Below are positions 11,060-22,494 of a stretch of DNA of 64,000 nucleotides, one piece after another. Origin of the DNA: an uncultured Mycoplasmataceae bacterium. Its GTDB lineage: Bacteria > Bacillota_I > Bacilli_A > Mycoplasmatales > Mycoplasmoidaceae. The position numbers and the translations under genes are program-made. Position 1 is the first letter of the stretch, and each line of letters starts with the position of its first letter. Where the stretch lies: contig CANEON010000001.1 in assembly GCA_947429165.1 (NCBI GenBank), positions 124,001 through 188,000 of the forward strand. Direction: 5' to 3'. Under the pieces are notes generated by a model. It made no database searches. It had not been told where the DNA came from and saw only the letters and a list, made by a program, of their open reading frames with translations.

Positions 11060-13007
11060 AATTCTTCTTTGACTTGATGGTTTGGTTAATATCAACCAGT
11101 TGTTTTATCTTTTGGTCTCTCGTATCTGCATCAGAAGTTAATGTTTCATTAATCTTGCATCATTTTATATAGTTTGCTTTTGAAGTAGTAATTGTTTTTA
11201 ATAATGAACCATATTTATTAACTAAACGCTTTTTGTCTGATTTTTTTGAGAAAGTAAATTCATCATCTTGAGCTATTTGTGAGAATATCTCTTTATCTAT
11301 ATTTGGTGAATGTAACATTAATGAATCTAACGTTACAGATCCATCCTTACTTAATAGATAAGATAGATTATTAAATATCTTAATCTCTGGTAGATTGATA
11401 AAGTATTTACCAAAAGATAGATCGTCGTTATATGCTCTATCAATGAACTCGTTATGGTTTAACAAGAATGCAATCAAACTTCTTGTAGCATTCAATACTC
11501 TTGAAAGAACAAGCTGTCCTGACATCTTTAATGAAATATCTACAGATTTCTTTAAGTCTTCTTTAGAAGAGTTATCAATTTCTATGGCTTGTTTTTGTTC
11601 TAATTCAAAATTGAAGTTTTGATTTTTTCTTGGAGGATTGTAGTTTTTAATTTGATTAGAATATCTAGTTGGTTGTTTGTTAAACTCATTAAATTTTGTT
11701 TGTAAATCATTAACTTTGATTCCTGCTAATTGTTCAATTAATTCAAAATGTTTAGTTCTTAATAAAACATCACCATAATCAGCCATTTCTTTTAAAACGT
11801 AGTTGATATTAGATTGAATTTCATCTAATGATTTTTGGTTTGATAGTTTGATATCAATTAAGTATGAAATAAAGTCTCTTCTTGTATCAATTATTTGATC
11901 AACAGACGATTTACCTTTGTGCTGCATTAATTCATCAACGTCTTTGTTTTGATTGTCATATTTACCAACGACATAAACATTGAAACCATTAGACATTAAT
12001 TTTCTTCCATTTTCAGTTGTTGCTAGTTGACCAGCATTATCGTTATCAAAACACAAAATAACTGTATCTAATTCTAAAGAATTAAGAAGGCTTAAATGTT
12101 TATCAGTTAAAGCAACGCCCATTGTAGCTAATACATTTTTGTGTCCGCAATTATATAAAGCAATTGCATCCATGAATCCTTCTACAATAATTACACGTTT
12201 TTCATTTAATTCTCTAACCCTATTAAAGTTAAATAATAAATTTCCTTTTGAGAATACTTTTGTTGATCCTGTGTTTAAGTATTTAGTGGAAGAATTTCCT
12301 GTGGTTCTTCCGCTAAAACCAACAACATAGTTATTGTTGTCATAAATTGGGATTGTAATTCTATCAATTAAAAAATCAACTGGTTTTTCTTCTTCATTTA
12401 GATAAATGATTCCTGCATCTAATAATTCTTTTTCGTTTCAAGTTAATTCGCTTGAACGTTGAGAACCTAAGAAATTATTATTGTTAGTTAAGATGTTATA
12501 AATTAAATCATCTTCTTTTGGAGCATATCCAAATTCAAAGAACTTAATTGTCTCTTCGTTTAAACCTCTATTTTTTAGATATTCTAAATATTTAGAATTT
12601 TTAGGATCAGTTAAGAATGATTTATATAAATCATTTACATAAGCGTTTGCTTCAACTAATCTTTTTCTTTCAGGATTTAAAAAAGAAACATTATTGTTTA
12701 TAAATGATAATTTTGAAACATCAAATCCAGTTTCTGCTGCAACTTCTTTTACAGCTTCTAAAAAAGAAATCTTTTTATATTTTTGAACAAACGTAAATAC
12801 ATTACCTTTAGCACCGCATACAAAACACTTTCATATTTTTTTAGAAGGTGAAACTACTAATGATGGGTTGTGGTCGGCATGAAAAGGGCAGATACCAAAA
12901 TAGTTTGCTCCTCTTCTTGAAAGTTTAATATATTTGCTGATGATTGAAACTATGTCTGCTTTATTTCTAATTTCCTCTATTTGATTAAAGTCAATTTTAT
13001 TGCTCAT
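11058..13007 (-). CDS. dnaG: DNA primase
   Basis: Makes RNA primers for replication. At 649 residues it is a full-length bacterial primase. The N-terminal CHC2 zinc finger shows C40, H43, C61 and C64. The TOPRIM core follows with VEGFMDA near residue 280 and the acidic DNDNAG motif. The C-terminal third would be the helicase-binding domain. It overlaps the end of glyS by 11 bases; glyS-dnaG is a common Firmicutes/Mollicutes pairing, usually followed by rpoD, which is absent here. UGA codes Trp several times. Confidence 0.96.
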
Positions 13008-14370
13008 AGTTTTTTATAAAGTTAGATAACTCGCTAATCTTGATTCTTTCTTGCTTCATTGAATCACGATATCTGATTGTGACATCTTTGTTTTCAATAG
13101 AATCAAAATCAAATGTAATACAGAAAGGTGTACCAATAGCATCTTGTCTACGGTATCTCTTACCAATTGAACCAGATGTATCAAAAGTACAACTAATAGA
13201 TTCTTTTAATAAAACATCTAATACTTCTTTTGCTTGATCATTTAACTTATTAGTTAAAGGCAATACAGCAGCTTTATACGGCGCTAATACAATTGGTAAT
13301 CTTAAAACTTCTCTTGTATCTTTTTCAAGTTGTTCAACTTCATAGAAGTTACAAATAATTGCATATAACAATCTTTCAACACCAACAGAAGGTTCAATTA
13401 CATATGGAATATATTTTTCATTAGTCTTTGGATCTAAATACATTAAATTTGCTTTGGAAACTTCCATATGTGACTTTAAATCAAAGTCTGTACGGTTTGC
13501 AATTCCTCATAATTCTCCAAATCCATGTGGGAAGTTAAATTCAAAATCTACAGTACGTTTAGAATAGTGAGACAAATCGTCCTTTGGGTGTTCATACATT
13601 CTAATATTGTCTTTAGACAATTTAAGAGTGTCAAATAAAAAGTTTTGAATGTTTGACAATCAGAATTCAAAATCTTTTTCTGATTCACTAGGAACGCAGA
13701 AATATTCTAGTTCCATTTGTTCAAATTCTCTTGTTCTAAAAATAAAGTTTCCTGGAGTAATTTCATTTCTAAAAGCTTTACCAATTTGACCAATACCAAA
13801 TGGAACTTTCATTCTTAATGAACGTTGAACGTTCATAAAGTTAATAAAAATACCTTGTGCTGTTTCTGGTCTTAAGTACAAAGTACTTGTAGTATCTTCT
13901 GTAACACCTTGGAATGTTTTGAACATTAAATTAAATTTTCTAATTCCTGTTCAGTCTGTTCCACCACAATTAGGACATTTAATGTTGTTGTCTTTGATAG
14001 TTCTTTCTAATTCTTCAAATGGAGTGTTATCACCTACATTTGCATTTTTAACATTTTGTTCGATTAACTTGTCTGCACGAAATCTAGACTTACATTTCTT
14101 GCAGTCAATTAATGGATCAGAGAAGTTAGATAAGTGTCCAGACGCTTTTCAAACTGTCGGGTTTAAGATAATCGAAGAATCAAGTCCAACAACATTTGAT
14201 TGTTTAGTAACAAATTCATTTCATCAAAGATTTTTAATATTTTGTTTTAATAAAACACCTAATGGTCCATAATCTCAAGCATTAGCTAAACCATTATAGA
14301 TTTCGCTTGATTGAAAAACGAATCCATAATTTTTTAAATAATTTACTATTTGCTCTTGAGTGTATTTCAT
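12997..14370 (-). CDS. glyS: Glycyl-tRNA synthetase (class II, alpha2 type)
   Basis: Charges tRNA-Gly. The 457-residue size and sequence match the single-chain dimeric GlyRS. Motifs seen include NAWDYGPLG near the N-terminus, CxxC pairs CKKC and CPNC of the zinc-binding insertion, [16 protein letters not shown] with the motif 2 arginine, REFEQME, and the anticodon-binding C-terminus starting around LAPYKAAV. The ATG at 14370 gives [13 protein letters not shown]. It leads a minus-strand pair with dnaG. A matching tRNA-Gly(UCC) is at 55492. Confidence 0.96.
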
Positions 14371-14431
14371 GACTTTATATTCTTATATAAATATAAGATA
14401 TATTTTAAAATATTAAATTAATATTGCTACA

Positions 14432-16642
14432 CTAAATGTAAACTTTGTTGTCGTTTCCACTTTGTGTGTATACAGCTTTAACATTAGCTGAGAAATTAAC
14501 TCCACCAATATTGATGTTTTTGTTATAAGTTCCTACTGGTAATCAAATTACACCAGAATATGAACAACCAGTTCAATAAGTAGCAAGATTACATAAGTTT
14601 GTTGTGTATCCTATTGAAGGAATGGTCAATGTTTTATTAATTGTAGAAGCACCATTTAAAGTTACAGGAACAAAGCAAGGATATAATGCCTGTCCTTTTG
14701 AATTTGTTGGAGTCTTAGTAAATGATCCTGTACCAAATCCATTAATATATGCAATACTTCCACCATCAACAAGCATCTTTGTTGTAGTTCCGTATGTTTT
14801 TTGAGTTAAATTGTCTTCTGATTGACATCCACCGCGTCCAATTGTGTGCGAACCAATTGTTGTATCTGTTCTTGCCGAATCATTGTAAATCAAGATGTTC
14901 CCGCCAGTTAATTCAAAAGAATTAAGAGAACCGCTTATATCTTTTGAATTTCTAACTTGTGATGAACCTTTGTTAACGGACCCGCCTCCGCCACCGCCAA
15001 TTACGGCACTTAATTTGTTAGAAATAGTTGACATGTGTCCATTGCATCCTTTTACAGATAAATATCCACCAGTCATCTTAAAAGAATTTAAGTCTCCGCC
15101 TCTATTATTCAAAACCACACTTGTTCTAGCACAAGCACCAACAGCAGCTCCACCACCTATAACTGAAGATGACCCAACAATAATTGCAGCTGATCTTTGT
15201 ATACAATTGATGTTTCCTGAACCAATTATTATTGATTCTAAATCTCCACCAACAAACATTTTTGTGGTACCGCCATCATCGCCTTTATATGAGCCGCTAC
15301 CACCACCGCCTATTGCTGGTCCCGGACCAGAATAACAATACCCAGTTGTTCCTCCAGCGCCTTCACAAATGAATGTTCCATTTGTGTTGATTTCTACAAG
15401 TTTACAACTACCAGCATAGCCGCAAACACAGCCTCCGCCGCCAATTCCAGCAGAAGCACCGCCTTTATCTGACTCACTTGAGTTCCCTGCTTTAATATCA
15501 GCATTTAAATAACCTAATATTCTTACAGTACCACAAGATAAATCTGAGGTTGTTCTATTTGACGGTCCTGGTGTATCTCCGTTTGATCCGTTTCCACCAA
15601 TACCAGGTCCGGCAATATAACCGGTTCCACCAGTTACATTTAATGAACCATTGTTAGAGCCTGTAATAACAATTTCTGAAGTGTAAGGAACTCTTATACC
15701 AGCATAAACCGCCGCAGCTTTAGCACCATTTCCAACTGCTGTTAAATTTGCATTAGTAGATAAATTTAAATATGCATTTTTACCTAATGTAATTGCATTA
15801 TTACCGGTAGGTTGTAATGTCATATTACCATTAACTGACATTTCAACTTTTTTACCATCAGGTATAGTTATGTTTCTATCCGTTACTCCTGTACCATCAT
15901 CAGTAATTGCATAAAATCCACCAGCATTAATTTGAATTTTATTCCCACTTACAGTTGGGGCAGCTAATGTACTGTTATATTTAAACTTTAATCCTAATAA
16001 AGTTGTTTCCTTGGTTAAATTAAGTTGAAATGTAACTGTTCTAGTTCCGGTGTAAAAATATGAATCATCTGGAGCATACACATTTAATCTATACGATCCA
16101 TTTGTATAAACAATATCTTCAACGTTACAACGTAGTTGGTTAACACCAACTGAAGGGTTTAATTCTTTTATTCTTTGGAATAATTGTGCTGGTGTTGGAA
16201 TTGTTTTTCAAGTGCTTTGTGATTCTGAAGAAAATAATGTTGTATTTGTAATTGCTGTCGAAAGATCTTCTTTCCCTTGAAGAGAGTATGAAAAAGTTAA
16301 TTGTCCTTCATAAGAATATGAATGAATATCTGCTGAAATTGTAATTCTTCCATTTTGAATACTGTTAATGACAATATCATTTAAAACGGATAAATATCTA
16401 GTTTTATTATTTTGAACTAAATATGTGTGTAAGAACGAATAAGCATCTTCGTTTGTTGGAGTGTGAAATAGATTTTTATATACAGGAATATCTGGGTTAG
16501 AAAATATCTGAGTTAATGTTGTTTTTGAATTTACTACGGAGGTATTAAGTAAATTACTATGACCCCCCCCTGTTGGACATAAACCAAAGGTTGGAGTCAT
16601 AGTTAATATTAGTTTGCAAAAATGTTTAAATTTTTTCACCAT
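14432..16642 (-). CDS. Large glycine- and cysteine-containing surface protein, probably phase variable
   Basis: A 736-residue protein with no family I can name. Residues 1-20 look like a signal sequence (KFKHFCKLILTMTPTFG) but there is no standard lipobox. The middle holds many glycine-rich loops of the type GIGGGG, GPAIGGGG and GGGAAVG, spaced by beta-strand-like segments (ITGSNNGSLNVTGG), suggestive of a beta-helical exported adhesin. Cysteines are unusually common for an exported Mollicute protein. Glycine codons raise its GC above its neighbours. Codons 25-27 are encoded by a run of eight G, and gain or loss of one base would truncate the protein soon after. It starts 2 bases after the upstream lipoprotein ends. 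Confidence 0.75.
16563..16570 (-). repeat. Eight-base G homopolymer in coding sequence
   Basis: Eight consecutive C on the plus strand, read as G8 in the gene starting at 16642. In a genome this AT-rich such a run is very unlikely by chance. Eight G keeps the frame open. Nine would meet TAG within two codons, and seven would stop after about a dozen codons. This is the usual architecture of slipped-strand on/off switching. Confidence 0.75.
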
Positions 16643-16644
16643 TT

Positions 16645-17421
16645 TTAATGACTACTCATTAAAACATACAGTTCATGACCTAAAGGCATTAATATCGTTA
16701 GGTCAATCATTAAATCTATCAATAAATGAAGTTTTAATTGTGAAATAAGGTCCAATGATCAATTTCTACCTATGATAAATTGGCCATTACCTTGCACTGA
16801 TTCACCACCTTTACTATTCTCTTTTAACGAAAAGGTGTTTGCGTCAAATTTAGATATGTTTTCAGTAACGTTATCTGTAGAATTTCAAGCAATTTTTTTT
16901 AATGTTGGCGCCATAAAACCATATCTTTCTACAGCTTGTATTTTTTTAGGCAATGAAATCTCTTTAAGAACACTACTATTGAAACATTGATATTTTACTT
17001 CAACGTTTTCAGCATTATGTAAATCAACAATTTCTATGTTAGTATAATTGAAGGCATATTTACCAAACGAAAGATCAGCAGAACCAGCTTCCACCGAAAG
17101 TATTTTTATGTAATCTGGAGTATTAGTGTCCCTGAAAGCACTTTCACTAATTGATTTAATGTTAGCAGGAATTATAATTTCGTTATAAGATGAATATTTG
17201 TCTTTATTCTTCGTGAATCAAGCTGAAAATCCGTTAAGTGTAGTGCCGGTGATGTCAAAAACATTATTGCCATCAATAGTTGATGGAAGCGGATTTCCTT
17301 CATAAGAAGGGTCAACTGGAGTACCTCCATTTTGGCATGAAGTCAAACCTGAAATAGCTATAGCTCCTCCTGTAATAAGAGGAATAGCATAAGATGCAAT
17401 TTTAAATATTTTTCTTTTCAT
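16645..17421 (-). CDS. BspA-like lipoprotein
   Basis: Surface lipoprotein of 258 residues in the annotated frame. The signal peptide ends in the lipobox LTSC with the cysteine at position 29, the same position as in the other three lipoproteins of this window. Degenerate leucine-rich segments follow (IKSISESAFR, LKEISLPKKIQAVERYGF). After residue about 218 the annotated frame reads as an unusual Leu/Met-rich tail. Another frame gives a more protein-like tail (PYFTIKTSFIDRFND) ending at 16652, so a one-base indel near 16760 is possible. It lies 15 bases downstream of nfo. Confidence 0.8.
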
Positions 17422-17436
17422 AATATTAATATTATA

Positions 17437-18309
17437 TTATCTTTTTTTCTTAATATCAAATCACTTGTTTAATTTAAGCATTTCAATTTCTTCTTTATAA
17501 ATACAAGTGTCGCCAATTCATGGAGTTTCAAGAATTTTAGGAATATTTTCAAGTTTGGGGTGAATCACTCATTTGTGTAAGGTTTCAAATCCAATTTTTC
17601 CATAACCAATATTCTCATGCCTATCTTTATGTGCACCAACATCATTCATAGAATCATTTAAGTGAATTACTTTTAGATAATTAAGACCTATAACTTTATC
17701 AAACTCATTTAAAACTCCATCTATTTTAGACACATCTAGTCCGCTATCGTTTACATGACAAGTATCAAAACAAACACCTACAAGTTTTTTATCATTTACA
17801 AGTTTAATAATTTCGGCAATTTCATTAAAATCTTTTGCAATTTCACTTCCCTTGCCGGCCATCGTTTCTAAACAAATTACTACACCTGGGCACTTTGTAT
17901 TTAATTCATTTATTGCGTTTGCAATATTTTTTATAGATGTCGGTCTATCACAAGTTGTTGCGTACCCAGGATGAAGAACAATATATTTAGATCCTATCGC
18001 TTTTGTTCTGTTTAATTCATTTAATAAAATGGATTTCGCTGTATAAGATTTCTTCGAATCATTAGTCGCTAAATTAACAATATATGGAGCATGAACAATA
18101 ACGTTTGCTAAATCAATGTTATACTGTTTAAGATAATCTTGATATTCTTTTATCTTTAAAAATTTAAGATCAATTCTTTTTGCGTTTTGTGGTGCACCCG
18201 TATAAATCATAAAACAATTGCAACCATAACTAATTGCTTCTTTAGCACTACCTAATAAATATTCGGGTGAATGCATTCCGATATGACTACCAAGTAAAAT
18301 ATGTTTCAT
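17437..18309 (-). CDS. nfo: Endonuclease IV (AP endonuclease)
   Basis: Cuts DNA at abasic sites in base-excision repair. The 290-residue protein carries the three-zinc active-site motifs of the family: GSHIGM near the N-terminus, VHAPYIVNLA, VLHPGYA, CLETMAGKG, CFDTCHVNDSG, HLNDSMNDVGAHKDRHENIG, and LETPW. These supply the His, Glu and Asp ligands. The start overlaps the stop of the upstream membrane gene (shared A in TAATG), showing translational coupling. Confidence 0.96.
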
Positions 18310-19055
18310 TATTTTGCTTTCTTATTAAATTTTACAAAAGCTAAACGATATAAAATTAAAACTAAAACAAATCCAGCAAGAGCACCAAAGATGTATATAA
18401 GTGCACTAGCATTACCAGCAACTCCGTTGATCTCTAATTTAGGATCTAAATTAGTAAATGCACCATAAACTGAATATTGGTGATTAGACATAAATGGTAA
18501 TAAGCATGCATATGCTATGTAAATACATGGATAAATTAATCCCATACCCATTGAAGATCATAGTTTTCATTTAGAGTTAAAATCGTTCTTATGTTGTCAA
18601 ACATATAAACCATAGAAAACAAAAGCCGAAACAGGAACTAAATAGTGTTGAATAATGTTTGTTGTGTATCCAACTCAACCTCAATATTGAACATCGCCGT
18701 TTTTAATTGCTGCTGGTAAAAGTAAAGCACTATATAGTGTAAATGTTATAGTGATATAAGCAACCATATAAACTAAGAAGTTACCATTTACTGCTTTGTG
18801 TTTAGGATTTAATAAATATCACAGCAAATAAGCTCCAACAACAATATTAGATTGAACAGTGAAATATCCAAATCATTTTATTCAGATCATAACAAAGATG
18901 TTTGGATCAGTTACTCTTGCGTCAGGACCTTGAAAAACAAACATGAACATCGAACCAATAAAAAAGATAGTGCCAACAAAGGCAGCTCATCTTGTTAAAT
19001 CGTAGCTTTTAAAATCTCAAACTTTGTTTTTAGTACAAAACTGTTTGATAGGCAT
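18309..19055 (-). CDS. Multi-helix membrane protein
   Basis: A 248-residue integral membrane protein with about six hydrophobic helices and a Trp-rich sequence largely written with UGA codons. The segment YTTNIIQHYLVPVSAFVFYGLYVW, with a His followed by VP, recalls the Pr6Pr/FAR-17a-like group and the Mollicute DUF1600 proteins, but I cannot decide between them. It starts 3 bases after rpmA ends and is coupled to nfo, so it belongs to the rplU-prp-rpmA transcript. No function is proposed. Confidence 0.8.
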
Positions 19056-19058
19056 AAA

Positions 19059-19346
19059 TTATTTAGATATTACTTCAGCTTTTGTTTTATCTGCACCAAA
19101 TTTTTTGTATTTTACAACACCATCAATTTTTGCAAATAAAGTGTGGTCTTTACCCATTCCAACATTAGCACCAGGATAAATTCTTGTACCTCTTTGACGG
19201 TAAATAATTTGTCCGGCTCTTGCTGGTTGACCATCAGCTATTTTAGCACCTAAAAATTTAGGCTGTGAGTCTCTACCGTTCTTTGTAGAACCTACTCCCT
19301 TTTTAGAAGCAAATAATTGTAAATCTAATTTAATGTAATTTTTCAT
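19059..19346 (-). CDS. rpmA: 50S ribosomal protein L27 with cleavable N-terminal extension
   Basis: Large-subunit protein near the peptidyl-transferase centre, 95 residues. The conserved core [13 protein letters not shown] and QRGTRIYPG is present. The protein starts with the Firmicutes/Mollicutes extension LQLFASKK, which is normally removed by the Prp protease between A and S so that L27 can work. The prp gene lies immediately upstream. A TTAGGAGATAA ribosome site precedes the ATG and overlaps the prp stop codon. Confidence 0.97.
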   Translation of the reverse strand: MKNYIKLDLQLFASKKGVGSTKNGRDSQPKFLGAKIADGQPARAGQIIYRQRGTRIYPGANVGMGKDHTLFAKIDGVVKYKKFGADKTKAEVISK

Positions 19347-19349
19347 AAG

Positions 19350-19640
19350 TTATCTCCTAATAATTTTAATGTATTTTTTGTAATGTTTTTGAACGAATTG
19401 AAGTTGTTTAATTATTAAATTAATCTTGTCTTTGTTCTCTTTTTTGTCATTAATTAAAGTCAATTCAAATAAAGGCGTTTTTTTATTTTGTTTTATTTTG
19501 ATATCTTTTTTTGCAAATCAAGTTGTTGATGATTGGATGATTGCACTTATTGCAGCACATACAATATCATTTCCTTTTTGTGCATAATTAGCATGACCGC
19601 TAATTGCTATTGAATTTTCTTTAATTTCAACTTTAATCAT
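19350..19640 (-). CDS. prp: Ribosomal-processing cysteine protease Prp
   Basis: A 96-residue cysteine protease (YsxB family) that trims the N-terminus of L27. The catalytic histidine is in GHA near residue 15 and the cysteine in GNDIVCAAIS near residue 28, the two family hallmarks. It sits between rplU and rpmA, its standard place in Firmicutes and Mollicutes. Its ATG overlaps the rplU stop (ATTA arrangement at 19638-19642). The L27 of this genome keeps the LQLFAS cleavage site, consistent with an active enzyme. Confidence 0.93.
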
Positions 19641-19936
19641 TACTTAATCTCTTTAACCACTAATTTTGTATATGGTTGACGGTGGCCTTGTTTCTTAGTG
19701 TGATGTTTTTGGCTAATATGTTTAATAATTGTAATTTTTGGTTGTTTACCTTGTTTTACAATTTCACAAACAACTGATGAACCTTGTACGTAAGGCATAC
19801 CAATTTTGTCTCCACACATTAAAACTTTATCGAAAGTAATCTTGTCTCCAACTTTACCTTCAATTTTTTCAGCATAGATAGTGTCATTAACACTAACTTT
19901 GTATTGTTTGCCGCCTGTTTCGAATATTGCGAACAT
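19640..19936 (-). CDS. rplU: 50S ribosomal protein L21
   Basis: Large-subunit r-protein of 98 residues starting [14 protein letters not shown], the canonical L21 N-terminus, and ending with the basic [14 protein letters not shown]. The ATG at 19936 has a strong AAAGGAG site 6 bases upstream. The in-frame ATG further upstream (19981) is rejected because it would precede the Shine-Dalgarno and add non-homologous residues. It is the first gene of rplU-prp-rpmA. Confidence 0.97.
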   Translation of the reverse strand: MFAIFETGGKQYKVSVNDTIYAEKIEGKVGDKITFDKVLMCGDKIGMPYVQGSSVVCEIVKQGKQPKITIIKHISQKHHTKKQGHRQPYTKLVVKEIK

Positions 19937-20012
19937 AGTTTTCTCCTTTAAATAATTAGACTCACCTAAATTAGGTAACACAATGTGTTTTTAACCTATT
20001 CAGTGTGGTTGA
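19937..20012 (-). promoter_or_regulatory. Candidate structured leader of rplU
   Basis: Upstream of rplU the minus strand can fold two adjacent hairpins: a perfect palindrome ACCTAA/TTAGGT at 19964-19976, and AGGT-TAAA-AACACA / TGTGTT-ACCT covering about 19974-19998; they share the ACCT bases, so they are mutually exclusive. Firmicutes rplU genes commonly have an L21 autoregulatory leader. I cannot match a specific consensus, so this is only a candidate. The remaining bases to 20221 hold an AT-rich divergent promoter region, including TATAAT at 20085-20090 for the plus-strand lipoprotein. Confidence 0.35.
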
Positions 20013-20221
20013 ACTATATAAATGTCTAAAGATATATAGTAAATATATATTACAACATAATTATTGTTATTTTCTACTTTTTTTTATAATATAGATATGA
20101 CAAACATTTTTTTAGTTAAATATATATATATAACAACTACAAATTTGAGTTTATTAACTAATTTCTGTTAGGCATTTTTGCTTAGCAGATTTTTTTGTCT
20201 ACATAATTAAGAGAGGAAAAT

Positions 20222-21286
20222 ATGAATAAAAAATTAATTAAAACTTTGGCAAGTATAACTTGTGGTTTAGGAATGGCATTAACAATTCCTTCATTTGTAT
20301 CAAGTTGTGGAAACAGTACATTTGATACCGACCCGGAAAAACTTAAAATTGAATATCAGGGAAACTATTTGTTGTGAGGTTCTACACAATTTGATATCAC
20401 TGAGGATCATGTAGTTTCAGCGGACTATGATGGAACAAATTTAAAAGACGGATTTAAGATATCATATGAAAGTAATAATGAAAATTTAATATTGAATTTT
20501 GAAAAAATTATAGGCGAAGGATATAAATTTAAAGTTGATAACAACACACCAAGTGGTGACTATGAATTCAGAATTGGTGTAACATATGGTGATGAAACCA
20601 TTTATTCAAGAGTTTTTTATTTAGGTGTAAGGGATTTCGTTCCACTTAGTAATTTTTCTGTATCTAACAACGGAGAATTGTCAATAAATCTTCAAAATGA
20701 CTATAGTAAATATGACGGCATTTACGTTCCTGATAAACTAAATGATATTGTTGTTAAGTCCATTAAATTTCAAAATTCTTCCAAACATTTGACTTCTATT
20801 AAAACTTTAGCTTTTGATTGCGAATCAGAAGTAACTACTCTTGACCACTACAATTATTTTGACAATTTGGAAGTTGTTGAACTTCCTAAGAAATTACAGG
20901 CAGTAAATTCTTATTCTTTATGTTGTTCAAAATTTAATGAAGAACATACACATGAATATACTCCATTAAAGAAAGTTATTTTTGACAATGTTAATTGGTC
21001 AACATGTTTTGCAATAAATACTTTTTTATCAAGTAGTGGATATATGGCTCCTGCAAATGAAAATCTTTCAGAATATGTATTTAACAATTTAAATAATTTG
21101 GAGCCTGCTGCAGCAGATAACACTTACTTTCGAGCCTTACAAACTGACTATAAAGGTAATGGAAAAGTAACTTTAATCAATTGCGGTTTCGAAATTGATG
21201 ATGCAAAAAATTTCATGAATAAGACAAACCGTTCAATGTTTAACACAAATGCTGATAGTTCTAAGTGAACATATATTGAAAAATAA
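20222..21286 (+). CDS. BspA-like lipoprotein (paralog of the one at 22495)
   Basis: Surface lipoprotein, 354 residues. The signal peptide ends in VSSC with the lipid cysteine at residue 29. An Ig-like beta-rich N-terminal half (FDITEDHVVSADYDG) is followed by degenerate leucine-rich segments such as IKTLAFDCESEVTTL and LEVVELPKKLQAV. The C-terminal block holds VTLINCGF and RSMFNTN. The gene at 22495 is clearly a paralog over its whole length. GAGAGGAAAAT precedes the ATG and an intrinsic terminator follows. Likely role: host or matrix adhesion, or antigenic diversity. Confidence 0.88.
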
Positions 21287-21307
21287 AATATAAATTTTTA
21301 AAAATAT

Positions 21308-21332
21308 AAGTGTGGTTACACCACACTTTTTT
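21308..21332 (+). terminator. Intrinsic terminator
   Basis: Stem AAGTGTGG / CCACACTT with loop TTACA and a T tail. Nearly the same hairpin follows the paralogous lipoprotein at 23412, so the terminator was duplicated with the gene. Confidence 0.85.
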
Positions 21333-21344
21333 ATAATAAATAAC

Positions 21345-22448
21345 ATGAAAAACCCTATCAACATAGTTTATTCTACAGACGAAAACGGAGTTGAACAGTT
21401 GTATGTTTCGTTATTTTCTTTACTAAGAAACAAGAAACAAGAAACCTCTTATACCATAACAATTTTTTGTAAAAATTTTAATGACTCTATTGAAAATAAC
21501 CTTTTAAAAATAGTGGGTTTATTTCAAAATTCATCAATTAATTTTATTGATTTCAAACAATATGAAGATGAATATCAATTAGCAAATATTGAAATGAACA
21601 AAGAACATTTCCTAGATTTAAAATGACCAGCTCCGACATACTATCGTCTTTTTATACCTTGGATTTTTCCCGATGAAGAAAAAGTAATATATATAGACAT
21701 TGATACCTTGGTTTTAAAAGATTTAACAAATTTATATAACACAGATGTAACCGGTTATGTTGCCGGTGTTCAGGAATATGCTATCTCATCATGAATACAA
21801 TGAAACAACGAAGCTAAAAGAAATGGTGAATATGTAAATCCAAAACATATATATAACCACTTTGATGATGGGTCAACAGATTATGACAAACACGTTCAAG
21901 CTGGGGTTTTAGTATTCAATATTAAAAAATGATTAAATCTTGATTTAAAAAAATTTATTGATGTTGCTAGAAAGCTTAATTTAAATGATCAAGATTTAAT
22001 GAATTATTTATTTAGAACGGATATTACTTTTATTCCTGATGTGTACAATTTGTGTCTTAATTTATGATCAGATAAAAATATAGATTTATTTAATGAATGG
22101 TATAGAATAACCCCCGAACAAGTTTTAGAAAATTTTCAAAATGGGTATATTTACCACTTTTCTATAAAAACTAAACCTGATTGAATTTTGAATAGTACAA
22201 CATTTGATGTTTTACTAACTGTTGGCTCTGTTGAAAAGTTTACTAATTTAATGCTCGATTGGAATAAATATTCAATTGAATACGGTTATAAAGATAATAT
22301 GGATTTACAATGAAAATTTAAACAATTATCTGAACCATATAAATTTGAAGTAAACTTTTCTCCAAAATATAAAATTTATAAATTAGCTTTTGATAAATGA
22401 TTTGAATATGCATTTGAGCTATATCAAAAAACTAACATTAAATCATAA
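21345..22448 (+). CDS. Glycosyltransferase family 8
   Basis: Cytoplasmic retaining glycosyltransferase of 367 residues. The N-terminus NIVYSTDENGVEQL and the metal-binding DxD motif in VIYIDIDTLVL near residue 118 are typical of GT8, as are VQAGVLVFNIKKW, LNDQDLMNYLF and the IYHFS segment. There is no signal peptide. It stands between two paralogous lipoprotein genes, so it may glycosylate surface proteins or lipids; that link is inferred from position only. The acceptor is unknown. Confidence 0.9.
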
Positions 22449-22494
22449 TTTTTTTTATAATTTTTATTATTGAAAATTATTTAAAGAGTAAAAA

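Noticed and set aside
14895-15335. Plus-strand open frame with proline runs
   Set aside because: It is the antisense of the glycine-rich gene; Gly codons read backwards give Pro.
19937-19981. Upstream in-frame ATG for rplU
   Set aside because: It lies upstream of the strong ribosome site; the protein from 19936 begins with the canonical [14 protein letters not shown].
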